A stretch of 39,708 nucleotides of DNA from Helicobacter bizzozeronii CCUG 35545 (GTDB lineage: Bacteria > Campylobacterota > Campylobacteria > Campylobacterales > Helicobacteraceae). A model generated the notes under the pieces. It did no database searches, had not been told where the DNA came from, and worked only from the letters and a program-made list of their open reading frames with translations. Positions within the stretch are counted from its first letter, which is position 1. Every line of letters begins with the position of its first letter. Shown piece by piece: positions 1 to 9,271 of this stretch. Location: assembly GCA_000263275.1 (NCBI GenBank), contig CAGP01000041.1, positions 1-39,708 on the forward strand, written 5' to 3'. Position numbers and translations under genes: made by a program.

Positions 1-84
1 AATCCACAATCCACAATCCACAATCCACAATCCACAATCCACAATCCACAATCCACAATCCACAATCCACAATCCACAATCCAC
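1..84. repeat. Heptanucleotide tandem repeat (AATCCAC)x12
   Basis: Twelve perfect head-to-tail copies of AATCCAC fill positions 1-84 and run off the left edge, so the true copy number is unknown. Seven is not a multiple of three, so each added or lost copy shifts a reading frame. The repeat has no stop codon in any frame on either strand: read forward, every frame cycles through the same seven residues, N-P-Q-S-T-I-H. All three forward frames close soon after it (TAA at 90-92 and stops before about 112), so it could end an upstream ORF or act as a promoter/leader spacer for the LRAT-like gene at 138. A contig end here fits assembly collapse in a repeat. Confidence 0.97.
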
Positions 85-137
85 AGACTTAAGGATTGGA
101 GTTAGTGGATGAGGTGAAACATATCAAAGGAGTTTTC

Positions 138-639
138 ATGGCAAAAATTACAAACCTAGAGGGGTATGCTAAACCCGGAAGCGTTTTGTATTGCAAGATT
201 GGTTTTTTGTCTTTGGCGGAACATTCGGGTATCTACATAGGGGATAATCTCATTGTCGAGATCACCAATAGAGATGGCAAGGCGTGGATCAGGAAAGCCC
301 ACCCCCGCCACTTTTTAACGCGTCTAGAGGATGAAAGAAATGGTAATCTCAAAGAGGGCGGGAAAATTTATATCACCTGCGACAAAGATGGGAACGCACT
401 TGGTTCAGAACAAGTCGCCCAAAGAGCTAAAACAGCATATGAAAGCGCAAAAAGTAAGGCAAAAGGCAAAGACTATGCATATTTTCCCGTAGATGATTCT
501 GAGTTGAATTGCCATAAGTTCAGTGCAGGGTGCTTACTGGGCAATTTCAAAAAATGATTGTGGGAGCTTTGAAAAACTTAAGGAAGCCATCCGCAAGACT
601 TACGGCGCGTTTGAGTGGCGTTATGTGGAGATCGGCTAG
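138..639 (+). CDS. LRAT-domain (NlpC/P60-superfamily) cysteine hydrolase/acyltransferase-like protein, frameshifted
   Basis: The protein carries the two hallmarks of the LRAT branch of the permuted papain/NlpC-P60 fold: a histidine in an HSGIYIGD motif (His29) and a later NC motif (Cys125 in NCHKF, like NCEHF of LRAT/HRASLS proteins). Such enzymes act as thiol hydrolases or acyltransferases; the substrate here is unknown. The ATG at 138 is preferred because AAAGGAG at 126-132 is a good ribosome site; an upstream TTG at 96 lacks one. As read, translation stops at 557 just after an A6 run (549-554). Removing one A continues the frame with D-C-G-S-F-E-K to a TAG at 637-639, giving about 166 residues. 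There is no signal peptide. It lies 50 bp after a 7-bp tandem repeat and converges on ccoI. Confidence 0.7.
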
Positions 640-648
640 TTATTATCC

Positions 649-3038
649 TCAACCCCGCAGTCTAAAACTATTCCCCACCACCAAAAGCGAGCTTAGGCTC
701 ATGCTTAGAGCCGCTAGGGGGGGGTTGATAAGCCCACACACCGCACAGGGGATTAAGAGCGCATTATAAGCAAGGCTGATGGTGAGGTTTTGTTTGGCAA
801 TTTTATAGGCATGCCTAGCGATCTGAAATGTTTTTAAGACACTGCTTAAGCGGTTATTCAACACAATCACATCACTATAAATCAAGCTCAAATCATTGCC
901 TGCGTGCATGCAGATCGAAACTTGGCTTTGTGCGAGGCTAGGCGCATCATTCATCCCATCGCCCACCATCACCACGACTTCATGGGCATTAATCGCCTCT
1001 TGGATCACCGCTAATTTTGCAGCCGGGCTCAAGGGGGCTTGGCAAGCAATGCCTAATTCTTGGGCGATGTTAAAGACCTCTTTAGAGGCATCCCCGCTTA
1101 AAATCTCCACCCCCAAACCCATTTTTTTAAGCTGGCTAACCAATTCTAGGGCATCGGGGTTTAAGGGGGGCATGCAAATTAAAGCTAACTAAGAGTTGGT
1201 GATCCACACTATAAAAAAAATCCCCCTTGGCACTCCTAAGTTCTACGCCCTTGCTTTGCAAATAAGCCAAACTCCCCCCATGCAAGATATGCCCTTGATA
1301 GATTCCTTGCAAGCCCCCGACTTCTTGGGCGATGGATTCTAAAGCCAGCCCCGGGCGGGCTTGCTGGGTCTGTAGATAGGTGCTGATGGCTTTGGCGGTG
1401 GGGTGGTTGTTATGCCAGATCAAGGCTAGGAGCAAGTTAAGATCATAGGGGGCGTAAGTGTGTTGGGCTTGCACGCTTAGAGAATCTGTAAGTGTGCCGG
1501 TTTTGTCTAAAAAAACTTAGGGTGGCTTTGGCTAGAGTTTCTAGGCTAGAGGCTTGCTTGATGAGCACGCCTTGTAAAAAAGCGCGGTTAGTGCCTAAGA
1601 TTAGGGCAATGGGGGTGGCTAGGGCAAAAGCACAAGGGCATGCCACCACCACCACACTAATGGCTACAACCAAGCCCCTTTGTGCGTCTGCAAAAAACCA
1701 CCATGCCAAAAAGCTTAAGAGCCCAATGGCTAAAACCACCCCCCCAAAATAACGCACCAGCTTATTAGCCTCTTCTTGGATTGCAGGCTTACCTATAAAG
1801 CTTTTTTGCACTAATTGCACCATTTGGCTTAAAAACGAGCGTTTAAAAGGCATCGTGGTTTGGTAAATAAAGGCGTTGGCGTGGTTGGTGTAGCCTGCCA
1901 AAATATGATCGCCTTTTTGGAGGGTGGTGGGCGTATTTTCGCCATTGATCGCTTGGGTGCTCACCTGTGCGTTTTCACTCTCTAGCACGCCATCTAAAGC
2001 CACACTCTCCCCAGCCAAAACCTCTATGCGTGCCCCCACCCCCACCTCTTCAGGGCTCACCAGCACCCTTTGAATTTCCCCCTCTATTTCTTTAAGTAAG
2101 AGCACCTGCACGGGCAAACTGCTTTGCAAGCTATCTAAGACGCTATTAGCCCGTATCTTGGCCTTGAGTTCTAAAAACTTAGAGATAAAAACAAAGGTGA
2201 TGATCATGCTCACCGATTCAAAATAGGGTTCTAGCCCCTTAAATAGCGCATAGATAGAGTAAAGATAAGTCCCTAGCGCGCCCAAACTCACGCCCAAATC
2301 CATGCCCAAAAAAGCCATGTTTTAAGCCATAAAAAGCCCCCCTAAAAAAGCCCGCCCCCGTGATAAAGAGGGTCAGGCTACTTAAAACCCATAAAGCCAC
2401 CTGTAATTTAAATGCCATAGATGTGTCTATGCCTGAGAAATAGCCCGCATAGGAGGCGATGGCAATCCACATGGCGTTCATGGTGGAGAAAATCCCCACC
2501 ACAAGGGCAATATAGTGGCTCTCATGCTCTTTTTTAGTGCGTTTGTCTTGGGTGTTGGGATCGTAAATGCTAGCACTATAGCCAATCGAGGCAATGGTGT
2601 TGAGGATATGGGGGATATGGGTGGCATTGGGATCAAAAATGACATAGGCGCGGTGTGTGGTGTAGTTGATCTGCACGGATTGAATCCCCTCTTGTTTTAA
2701 CAACACCCGCTCAATAAGCCAAATGCATGCGCTACAATGGATATTTTCTAATAAAAGGGCGACTTCTAAATCCCCATTTTCTAAGGGCGTGGTGAAGGTC
2801 TGCAAAAAGGGCTTGGAGGTGTAACGCGCCTCATCATAGCTGGGTGTAGGCGTAACCGGGCTTAAAGTGCCCTTGTTAAGTTTGTCATAAAAGGTTTCTA
2901 GGTTTAGGGAGTGCAATAACAAAAAAGACTTGTTGGCAACCATGGCAGCAAAAAATAAAGGGGTTGGGGCTGTTCTAGCTTGATCGCCCCTTTGGGTGGG
3001 CATGGCAGGTGGCAATGGGCGCATAAAATTTCACTCAA
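649..3038 (-). CDS. ccoI: CcoI/FixI-type copper-transporting P-type ATPase (cbb3 oxidase maturation), five homopolymer shifts
   Basis: This is a P1B-type ATPase that exports copper for assembly of cbb3-type cytochrome oxidase. The order is that of FixI/CcoI: an N-terminal cysteine cluster (CAHCHLP, then FCCHGC), a heavy-metal domain with CSACIWLIE, membrane helices, the CPC motif in a membrane segment (VVACPCAFALATP), the phosphorylation site DKTGT and the hinge GDGMNDAP. Reading it whole needs one base removed at each of five runs: G6 1165-1170, A7 1509-1515, A6 2308-2313, A6 2921-2926 and A6 2950-2955. The DKTGT and FCCHGC motifs appear only after correction. A TTG start at 3038 overlaps the end of the upstream methyltransferase gene by 8 nt. 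It is the last gene of the gltS-ribD-methyltransferase-ccoI run, the HP1506-HP1503 order of H. pylori. Confidence 0.85.
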
Positions 3039-3744
3039 GGGCAGCCTTGATACTATGGGTTTTGAAGTGTTGGTAAATGCGTGCCACTTCAGGGGTGTTG
3101 TCTTGCTGGGCTTTAGAGTTGTGGGTGATGAGGGGGGGGAGAATCTCTAATAAACTCTTGGAGTTTTTGCGCGCACAGCAGAGCACCAAAGTCGCCTTTT
3201 TGTCCTTAAAGGGATGCACAAAACGCAGACACAACGCCTTAAAGCCCACTTGTTGCAAGGCATTTAAGAGCATGTCGCTCAAATTGGCATGGTAGCAGAG
3301 GATAAAATGCCCTCTATGTCTGAGCAATTTAAAGGCTTTTTGGCAAAGAGCTTGCAAGGGCAAGAAGCGTTGGTTGGTGGCGCGCGCTCTTTGGGTGTTG
3401 GCGCTCTCTAGGCTGTTTTGGTGGTAATAGGGGGGGTTAGAGATAATGGCATGGTAGTGGTTGTTAAAGGGGTGTTCTAAAAAATCCGCACAGATCACGC
3501 AGGCTTTAGGGTGCTTTTGGCTATTGAGCGTGGCAAAAAAGGCGAGATTAGAATCAATTTCGATCAAATCTAGGGGGTTAGCAAATTCCCTAGCACAAAG
3601 TAGCCCCACAATCCCACAGCCTGCCCCCACCTCTAAGAGGGTGTCCCCCTTTTTGATAAAGTCCTTAGCAAAATGGGCTAAAAAGAGGCTATCGCTATTG
3701 TAGGCATAACCATGCAGGGGCTGGTAAAACCTCAAGATAGCCAT
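3031..3744 (-). CDS. TrmN6/YfiC-like N6-adenine methyltransferase
   Basis: This is a SAM-dependent methyltransferase of the class that modifies adenine in RNA, close in layout to YfiC/TrmN6, which methylates A37 of tRNA-Val. Motif I (EVGAGCGIVG) lies near residue 40 and the catalytic NPPY (SNPPYYHQ) near residue 110. The protein is about 237 residues and intact. I start it at the ATG at 3744, which overlaps the end of ribD by 13 nt; an in-frame upstream ATG at 3765 would overlap more. The position between ribD and ccoI matches HP1504. The substrate is inferred from family only, and rRNA or another tRNA is possible. Confidence 0.75.
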   Translation of the reverse strand: MAILRFYQPLHGYAYNSDSLFLAHFAKDFIKKGDTLLEVGAGCGIVGLLCAREFANPLDLIEIDSNLAFFATLNSQKHPKACVICADFLEHPFNNHYHAIISNPPYYHQNSLESANTQRARATNQRFLPLQALCQKAFKLLRHRGHFILCYHANLSDMLLNALQQVGFKALCLRFVHPFKDKKATLVLCCARKNSKSLLEILPPLITHNSKAQQDNTPEVARIYQHFKTHSIKAALE

Positions 3745-4764
3745 AACAACACATCTTGATCCCAAATTTGGGTGAAACGGGGGGTAAAATTTTTGTTGAT
3801 AGTGTGCTGGATGGGGGTATTTGTGGGGCTAAAGGCGGTGTTAGTGTGGATTAAAAGCATGTCAATTTGATCATGCAAACTCTCTAAAAGCCCTAGCCCG
3901 CCCTCAATGAGATTAAAGCCCCGATCGAGTGGCAAGTCCTCTAAGCTATGGCACACCCAAGCGCAACGCCCCACCACGCCAAACAAAGGGATACTTTGAT
4001 CTAAGGGGTTGGTATCTCTAGTTAAAATCGCCACATCACAGAGTTTATTTTGATAGAGCGGATTAGCCAAGCGGTGATCCAATGTGGGGCGATCGGCGCG
4101 CACACTTTGACCTGAAATGATGAGCGTGTTGGCTACTCCGCGTTGGTTGTGGGTGAAAGTTTGGCTTTTAGCCCCGGAAATCTTGCCCTTATAAGAGCCA
4201 TCTAGACGCATGGCAATCTTAAAGAGATTGAAAAAACCCTTAGATTGCAAACACTTAAAGGGGATTAAGAGGTCCTCGCATGCGCTTTTGAGCACGCCTT
4301 GAACCACCTCAATGCCTGCACCCTCTAAACAAGCCACCCCGCCCCTAGCCTCTTGACTCTCCTCTAAAGCCCCGATCACCACGCATTTAGGCTGGATTGT
4401 GGCGAGCAACTCCGCACAAGGTGGGGTTTTGCCAAAATGCCCGCAAGGCTCTAGGGTAACAAAAAGGGTGCAGTCTTTGAAAAGTCCGCTGTGGTTCTGG
4501 GCTAAAAAAATGGTAGGTTGCCTCACAATCTAATGGGTCTATGCTAGTTGGCATGGGCGTGGGGCTGAGTGCATTAAAGGCTTGGGCGAGGGCTAGGACT
4601 TCGGCATGGGGGGTATTTGCCTTTTGGTGGGCTTGTAAGGCTAATACTTCATCATTGCCACTGAGCACCATGCACGCCACGCTAGGATTAGGCAAGGCTA
4701 GGGTTTGGAGCTCCCAAGCCCGATCCACACAGGCGCGCATACAAAGTTGGTTGATCTCTAACAT
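3732..4764 (-). CDS. ribD: Bifunctional riboflavin deaminase/reductase RibD, one homopolymer shift
   Basis: RibD carries out the second and third steps of riboflavin synthesis: deamination of the pyrimidine from GTP, then NADPH-dependent reduction of the ribosyl side chain. The deaminase domain shows the zinc motifs HAE (PHAEVLAL) and PCGHFGKTPPC; the C-terminal half is the reductase domain. As read it breaks at an A7 run (4504-4510, T7 on the coding strand); removing one base joins the residues ATYHF to LAQNHSG and restores the zinc site. The total is about 343 residues. The ATG shares its A with the TAA of gltS (TAATG), which suggests translational coupling. ribE, for the last step, lies in the same window near 37 kb but in a different cluster. 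Confidence 0.88.
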
Positions 4765-6012
4765 TAGTGGAAGAGTTGCAAAATCATGCTCAAAGAGCCC
4801 TGAATGGCTAGAGCATTGATAATATCTACAAAAAATGCCCCCACCAAGGGCACAACAATAAATGCCATGTGGCTAGCCCCGTAGTGGTTGGTAACCGTTT
4901 GCATATTCACCATCGCCGTTGGAGTCGCGCCCAGCCCAAAGCCACAATGCCCAGCACTCAGCACCGCCGCATCGTAATTCTTCCCACACATGCGGAAGGT
5001 TACAAAAAATGCTATATAGAATCATCAACACCACTTGGCAGGTGAGAATCACCGCCATGGGGAGGGCTAAATTCACCAATTCCATTAAATTAATGCTCAT
5101 CAAGGCAAAGGCTAAAAAGAGACTCAAACTCACATTCCCAATCACACTCACCTCCCGATCAAAAACCTTATGGATTTTAGAATAGGATAAGATGTTACGC
5201 AATAACACGCCCACAAACAAGCACCACACAAAAGTAGGCAAAGTCGGCAAAGTCATGAAACCTAGCGACACGGCTTTGGTGTGCTTGGCAATAAAGGTCC
5301 CCACCAAAAGGGCGATACTCACCAACGCCAAACTTTGCACGAAACTATTAGCCGTGATTAGGCGTTCTTGTTTGGGGGTTTCAAAAGCCAACATGGGTCC
5401 ATTCTCGCGCGCCTCTTTTTCTTGTGTGCTGGGTTCTAGGTGGTGCTTTTTAATCAAATAGTGCGCCACAGGTCCGCCAATAATCCCACCGCTGACTAAC
5501 CCAAAGGTGGCGCACACAATTGAGACCTCTAGGCTTTGGGAAAAATTAAAGGGGGCTTTAGAGAGCACCTCAGACCACGCCGCACTGGTACCATGCCCAC
5601 CCACCAAAGAGATCGAGCCCCCCAGCAAGCCCATGAGTGGATCGACCCCAATCAAACGGGCAATCCCAACCCCTACGATATTTTGCAACACCACAAACAT
5701 AGCAACTGCCACTAGGAAAATGCCTAGCATTTTGCCCCCCTTTCTTAAAGAGGCAAAATCAGCACTCAAACCGATGGTGATAAAGAAAGTCAGCATTAAA
5801 GGCTCTTTGAGACTGGAGTCTAAAACCAGCTTGAAGTCATAAAAATGGTGGGCAACCATAATCCCAAATGCCACCAAAACGCCACCCACTACAGGTTCAG
5901 GTATGTCATAATCGCGCAAGAATTTAACCTTAGAGATGATGTAACGACCCAATAATAACACGCCCACCATACACACTAGGGTCCCATAAATATCTAGCGA
6001 GATTGTCTGCAT
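4764..6012 (-). CDS. gltS: Sodium/glutamate symporter GltS, one homopolymer shift
   Basis: This is a multi-spanning inner-membrane carrier for sodium-coupled glutamate uptake (GltS family). The N-terminal half includes the family-typical segment GGHGTSAAW, and the C-terminal half repeats the architecture with GHCGFGLGATPTA. As read the two halves are in different frames; deleting one base in the A6 run at 5004-5009 (T6 on the coding strand) joins SIF to VTFRMCGKNYD and gives about 415 residues. The start is the ATG at 6012 because GGAGG sits just upstream of it; the earlier ATG at 6024 would place the Shine-Dalgarno inside the gene. It heads the leftward gltS-ribD-methyltransferase-ccoI unit and diverges from the gene at 6095. 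Confidence 0.88.
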
Positions 6013-6036
6013 CAAAACCTCCATTTAATTAAAGGG

Positions 6037-6056
6037 TAAAATATTTCGTATATAAT
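6037..6056. promoter_or_regulatory. Divergent promoter region between gltS and the HP1507 homologue
   Basis: The 82-bp AT-rich spacer holds a perfect TATAAT at 6051-6056 on the plus strand, about 40 bp before the ATG at 6095. On the minus strand a TATTTT-like hexamer lies at 6039-6044, about 27 bp before the gltS ATG. No convincing -35 boxes are visible, which is normal for Helicobacter sigma-80 promoters. Confidence 0.5.
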
Positions 6057-6094
6057 AGCACACTCAAAGACCTATTATCGGATAAAGGGGTAGA

Positions 6095-7306
6095 ATGCTC
6101 ACAGTCTTGCAAATTGGAGCGGGGGGAGTGGGGAGAGTGGTAGCCCACAAGCTCTGCCAAAACCGCCATCTGTTTGAGAGGGTGGTGCTGGCTAGCCGCA
6201 CCCTTTCTAAATGCGAACAAATTGCCGCCAGTGTGAAAGCCAAAGGTTGGGGGGAGCTTGTCTGTGAGCAAGTAAATGCCGACAGCGTAGAGGAAGTGGT
6301 GGCTTTGATTGAAAAATACCAGCCTAAAGTGGTGCTCAATATCGCCTTGCCCTATCAGGATTTAACCATCATGCAGGCGTGTTTGCAAACCAAGACCAAT
6401 TACTTAGACACCGCCAATTACGAACACCCCAATGTTGCCAAGTTTGAATACAAGGAACAATGGGCTTTTGATCAGGCTTATAGGGACGCACAGATTTTTG
6501 CCTTGCTAGGGTGTGGGTTTGATCCGGGGGTAACCAATGTCTTTTGTGCCTACGCCCAAAAGCATTATTTTGATGAGATTTATAACATTGATATTTTGGA
6601 TTGCAATGCGGGCAACCACCCCTACCCCTTTGCGACCAATTTTAACCCTGAGATCAACTTAAGGGAGGTGAGCGCACCGGGGCGTTACTATGAAAATGGG
6701 GCGTGGGTGGAGACCAAACCCTTAGAGATCAAGCAAACTTGGGCATATCCGGAGATCGGGGAGCGCGATTCTTATTTGCTCTACCATGAAGAATTGGAAT
6801 CTCTAGTCAAGCACATCAAGGGTTTAAAACGCATCCGCTTTTTCATGACCTTTTCAGAAAATTACCTCAACCACATGCGTTGTTTAGCCAATGTGGGGAT
6901 GCTCAACATCACTCCCGTGCAAGTGCCCACCACCAACGGGGGGCAAGCTGAGATCGTGCCCATTCAGGTTTTAAAACAACTCTTGCCCGATCCAGCCAGC
7001 CTAGCGGGCAAAACCACGGGCAAAACCAATATCGGGTGCTATATCCATGGCAATAAAAACAAGCAAGAAAAGCGAATCTATATTTACAATGTGTGCGATC
7101 ACCAAAAATGTTATGATGAAGTGGGCTCGCAAGCCATCAGCTACACCACAGGCGTGCCCGCTGTGGTGGGGGCGATGATGATTTGCAAGGACATTTGGGG
7201 CGGGGAAAACTCCAAGGGGGTCTTTAATTTAGAACAACTCAATCCCGATCCTTTCTTAGAAGAACTCACCAAACAAGGGCTACGATACGATGTGATCGAA
7301 CGCTGA
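6095..7306 (+). CDS. Carboxynorspermidine synthase / saccharopine dehydrogenase family protein
   Basis: This NAD(P)H-dependent enzyme belongs to the saccharopine dehydrogenase family. In Campylobacterota, relatives (the HP1507/Cj0172c type) act as carboxynorspermidine/carboxyspermidine dehydrogenase in spermidine synthesis. The Rossmann motif GAGGVG is at residues 8-13, and the family segment GCGFDPGVTNVF lies near residue 145. At 403 residues it is full length and free of frameshifts. An AAGGGG ribosome site precedes the ATG. It diverges from gltS, as HP1507 does from HP1506. The polyamine assignment is by family; a lysine-pathway saccharopine role is less likely here. Confidence 0.82.
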   Translation: MLTVLQIGAGGVGRVVAHKLCQNRHLFERVVLASRTLSKCEQIAASVKAKGWGELVCEQVNADSVEEVVALIEKYQPKVVLNIALPYQDLTIMQACLQTKTNYLDTANYEHPNVAKFEYKEQWAFDQAYRDAQIFALLGCGFDPGVTNVFCAYAQKHYFDEIYNIDILDCNAGNHPYPFATNFNPEINLREVSAPGRYYENGAWVETKPLEIKQTWAYPEIGERDSYLLYHEELESLVKHIKGLKRIRFFMTFSENYLNHMRCLANVGMLNITPVQVPTTNGGQAEIVPIQVLKQLLPDPASLAGKTTGKTNIGCYIHGNKNKQEKRIYIYNVCDHQKCYDEVGSQAISYTTGVPAVVGAMMICKDIWGGENSKGVFNLEQLNPDPFLEELTKQGLRYDVIER

Positions 7307-7312
7307 AGCTGT

Positions 7313-8386
7313 TTGCAAACCAACACCATTTTACAAGGCGATTGTGCCACTCTTTTAAAGACTTTGCCTAGTAGCAGTGTGGATTTTATCTTTGCCGACC
7401 CGCCCTATTTTATGCAAACCCAAGGGGAGCTTTTCAGAGTGGGCGGGGCAAAGTTTGCAGGCGTGGCTGAGGCGTGGGATAAATTTAAGGACTTTGCCCA
7501 CTATGATAGCTTTTGTAAGGCGTGGCTCACAGAGTGCAGACGGGTTTTAAAAACTAATGGCAGTATTTGTGTCATTGGCTCGTTCCAAAACATCTACCGC
7601 TTGGGGGCTTTGATGCAGGATTTGGGCTTTTGGGTGATTAATGACATCATTTGGGCAAAATCTAACCCCGTGCCTAATTTTAACGGCACGCGTTTATGCA
7701 ATGCCCATGAGAGCTTGCTTTGGTGCGCTAGAGACAAAAACGCTTCTTTTACTTTCAACTATAAAACCCTAAAAGCCCTCAATGGGGGCAAGCAAGAAAA
7801 ATCCATTTGGGAAATCCCGTTATGTGTGGGGGCTGAAAGACTCAAAGATAAGCAAGGGCGTAAGCTCCACCCCACCCAAAAGCCCGAAAAGCTCTTAGAA
7901 AAGTTGCTGTTAATGGCAACAAGACCGGGGGATTTGATCCTAGACCCCTTTTTTGGCACGGGCACCACCGGGGCGGTGGCTAAAAGATTGGGGCGCAACT
8001 TCTTAGGCATTGAAAAAGACCCCAACTACATCCAAGCCGCCCTAGCTAGGATCAAAAACACGCCCATTAAAATGGACGCTTTTAGTGCCTTAGAGCACGA
8101 GAAAAAGCCCCCCAAAGTGGCGATGAAAACCTTAGTCAATGTGGGGTATTTACAAGTGGGTCAGGCTTTATACACCCCAAATAAAGCCAAAGCGTGTGAA
8201 GTTTTAGCAAGCGGGCAGGTACAAGATTCTAGCGGAGCTATTTTATCCATCCACAAAATGAGTGCCAAGATTTTAAATAAAATTAACCACAATGGGTGGG
8301 ACTACTTTTACACCCACCACAAGGGGCACTTTATCCCCTTAAATGACTTGCGCTATCTCTACACAAAGGACAACGATGCCAAATGA
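7313..8386 (+). CDS. Beta-class N6-adenine DNA methyltransferase, CcrM/HinfI family (predicted GANTC)
   Basis: The catalytic motif DPPY (residues 29-32) precedes the SAM motif DPFFGTGTTG (about 211-220), the beta-class order. After residue 250 there is a second domain like the CcrM/M.HinfI C-terminal (RAMA-type) domain, with the pattern GAILSIHK followed by NGWDYF. That domain is typical of enzymes methylating adenine in GANTC. The length of 357 residues fits CcrM (about 358). The start is a TTG at 7313, only 7 nt after the previous stop; the Shine-Dalgarno is weak. The cognate endonuclease gene overlaps its last 11 nt. In H. pylori a similar pair (HP1352/HP1351, HpyAIV) sits elsewhere, so this location suggests an acquired cassette. 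The specificity is inferred. Confidence 0.85.
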   Translation: MQTNTILQGDCATLLKTLPSSSVDFIFADPPYFMQTQGELFRVGGAKFAGVAEAWDKFKDFAHYDSFCKAWLTECRRVLKTNGSICVIGSFQNIYRLGALMQDLGFWVINDIIWAKSNPVPNFNGTRLCNAHESLLWCARDKNASFTFNYKTLKALNGGKQEKSIWEIPLCVGAERLKDKQGRKLHPTQKPEKLLEKLLLMATRPGDLILDPFFGTGTTGAVAKRLGRNFLGIEKDPNYIQAALARIKNTPIKMDAFSALEHEKKPPKVAMKTLVNVGYLQVGQALYTPNKAKACEVLASGQVQDSSGAILSIHKMSAKILNKINHNGWDYFYTHHKGHFIPLNDLRYLYTKDNDAK

Positions 8387-9174
8387 TTTCCAAGTCCTAA
8401 TCCATGCGAGCGTGCAAGAAATTTTACAAAATTGCACTTCCCCCGAAAAATTAAAAGAACTCACACAAACACACCAAGCAAAACTCCACTTTATCCCCAC
8501 AAAATACCGCATTTTAGGCGGACTCTTGCAGAGCATGAACATCCAATTTGGTAACCTTCTAAAAGTGTTGATGAAAAATTTAATCGTCAAAGAGCAACGC
8601 TATGAAATCTTAGAGCAATACAGCGGACAAGAGAAAAATAAATTTACTTTAAGCAAGACCAACGAAACACTCATAGACCAATACATCACCCAACGCCAAG
8701 CAGAAAACTTAGGGCTCGAAAATGCCTTTAAGCAACTTTGCGCCCAAATTTTCAGCAATAACCAAAGGACGGATACTTCTATTCATGTTACCCATGACAT
8801 TGACTTGCTTTTTAAAGATAAGGAGAGGCAAAAAATCTACTATATAGAAATCAAATACAATGACGATCACGACACGGATAAATTCGAGGGTATCAACCGC
8901 AAATTCATTAAAACTTATGCCTGTTTGTTGCGTGCTTTGTCCGTAAAAACGCCCGATGCACTTGTACCTATTTTGTTTTACTTTAATGATAAAAAGAGGG
9001 AATACAACAAATATATCCCCGAACATAGCCACATCTACCGGGGCAAACGTCTTTTTTGACACTTTTTTAAGCACAAGTTACACAGAGCTAGAGAGCTATT
9101 TGGCGGACTTTTGTAACAACCCTAAAAATATCCAAGCCTTCGATGTGCTCTACTCTAAAATTTGTCTTGGCTAA
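8376..9174 (+). CDS. HinfI-like type II restriction endonuclease (predicted GANTC), one homopolymer shift
   Basis: This is the partner of the methyltransferase just upstream: its ATG at 8376 lies inside the end of that gene. A PD-(D/E)xK-like core is visible as Asp143 (HDIDLLF) followed by E-I-K at residues 158-160. The segment IPTKYRILGGLLQSMNIQFGN resembles what I remember of R.HinfI. As read, the frame stops at 9059 after a T6 run (9052-9057). Removing one T continues it through DTFLSTSYTELESYL to the TAA at 9172-9174, giving about 265 residues, the size of R.HinfI (262). Codon use is AT-richer in feel than the flanking housekeeping genes. If the shift were real, the endonuclease would lose about 38 C-terminal residues. 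Confidence 0.72.
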
Positions 9175-9197
9175 CCCCAACATTTAACCGCTTTTGT

Positions 9198-9203
9198 TAA
9201 AAT
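9198..9203 (+). promoter_or_regulatory. Candidate -10 element upstream of the YedE-type transporter
   Basis: A TAAAAT hexamer at 9198-9203 lies in the 97-bp gap after the restriction gene, about 70 bp before the GTG proposed as start of the transporter. No good -35 is seen. This would let the transporter be expressed independently of the restriction cassette. Confidence 0.35.
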
Positions 9204-9271
9204 AACCCCCTTCTTGATGAGCCAGTTTGGCTAACACGCTTTTAGGGCGTATTCTCATTTTAGGGTTTTGC

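Noticed and set aside
1-84. CRISPR array
   Set aside because: The 7-bp units are directly adjacent with no spacers; it is a simple tandem repeat.
530-769. Separate small gene overlapping the LRAT gene end
   Set aside because: It spans the end of the LRAT gene and the antisense of ccoI; its first part is the LRAT gene in another frame and the rest resembles nothing.
896-1752. Plus-strand ORFs opposite ccoI (896-1192, 1492-1752)
   Set aside because: They are shadows of a clearly recognised minus-strand ATPase and encode biased, unrecognisable peptides.
9062-9067. Second frameshift in the restriction gene at the T6 run
   Set aside because: The T6 run reads in frame (ACT TTT TTA) once the preceding run is corrected, so no change is needed.
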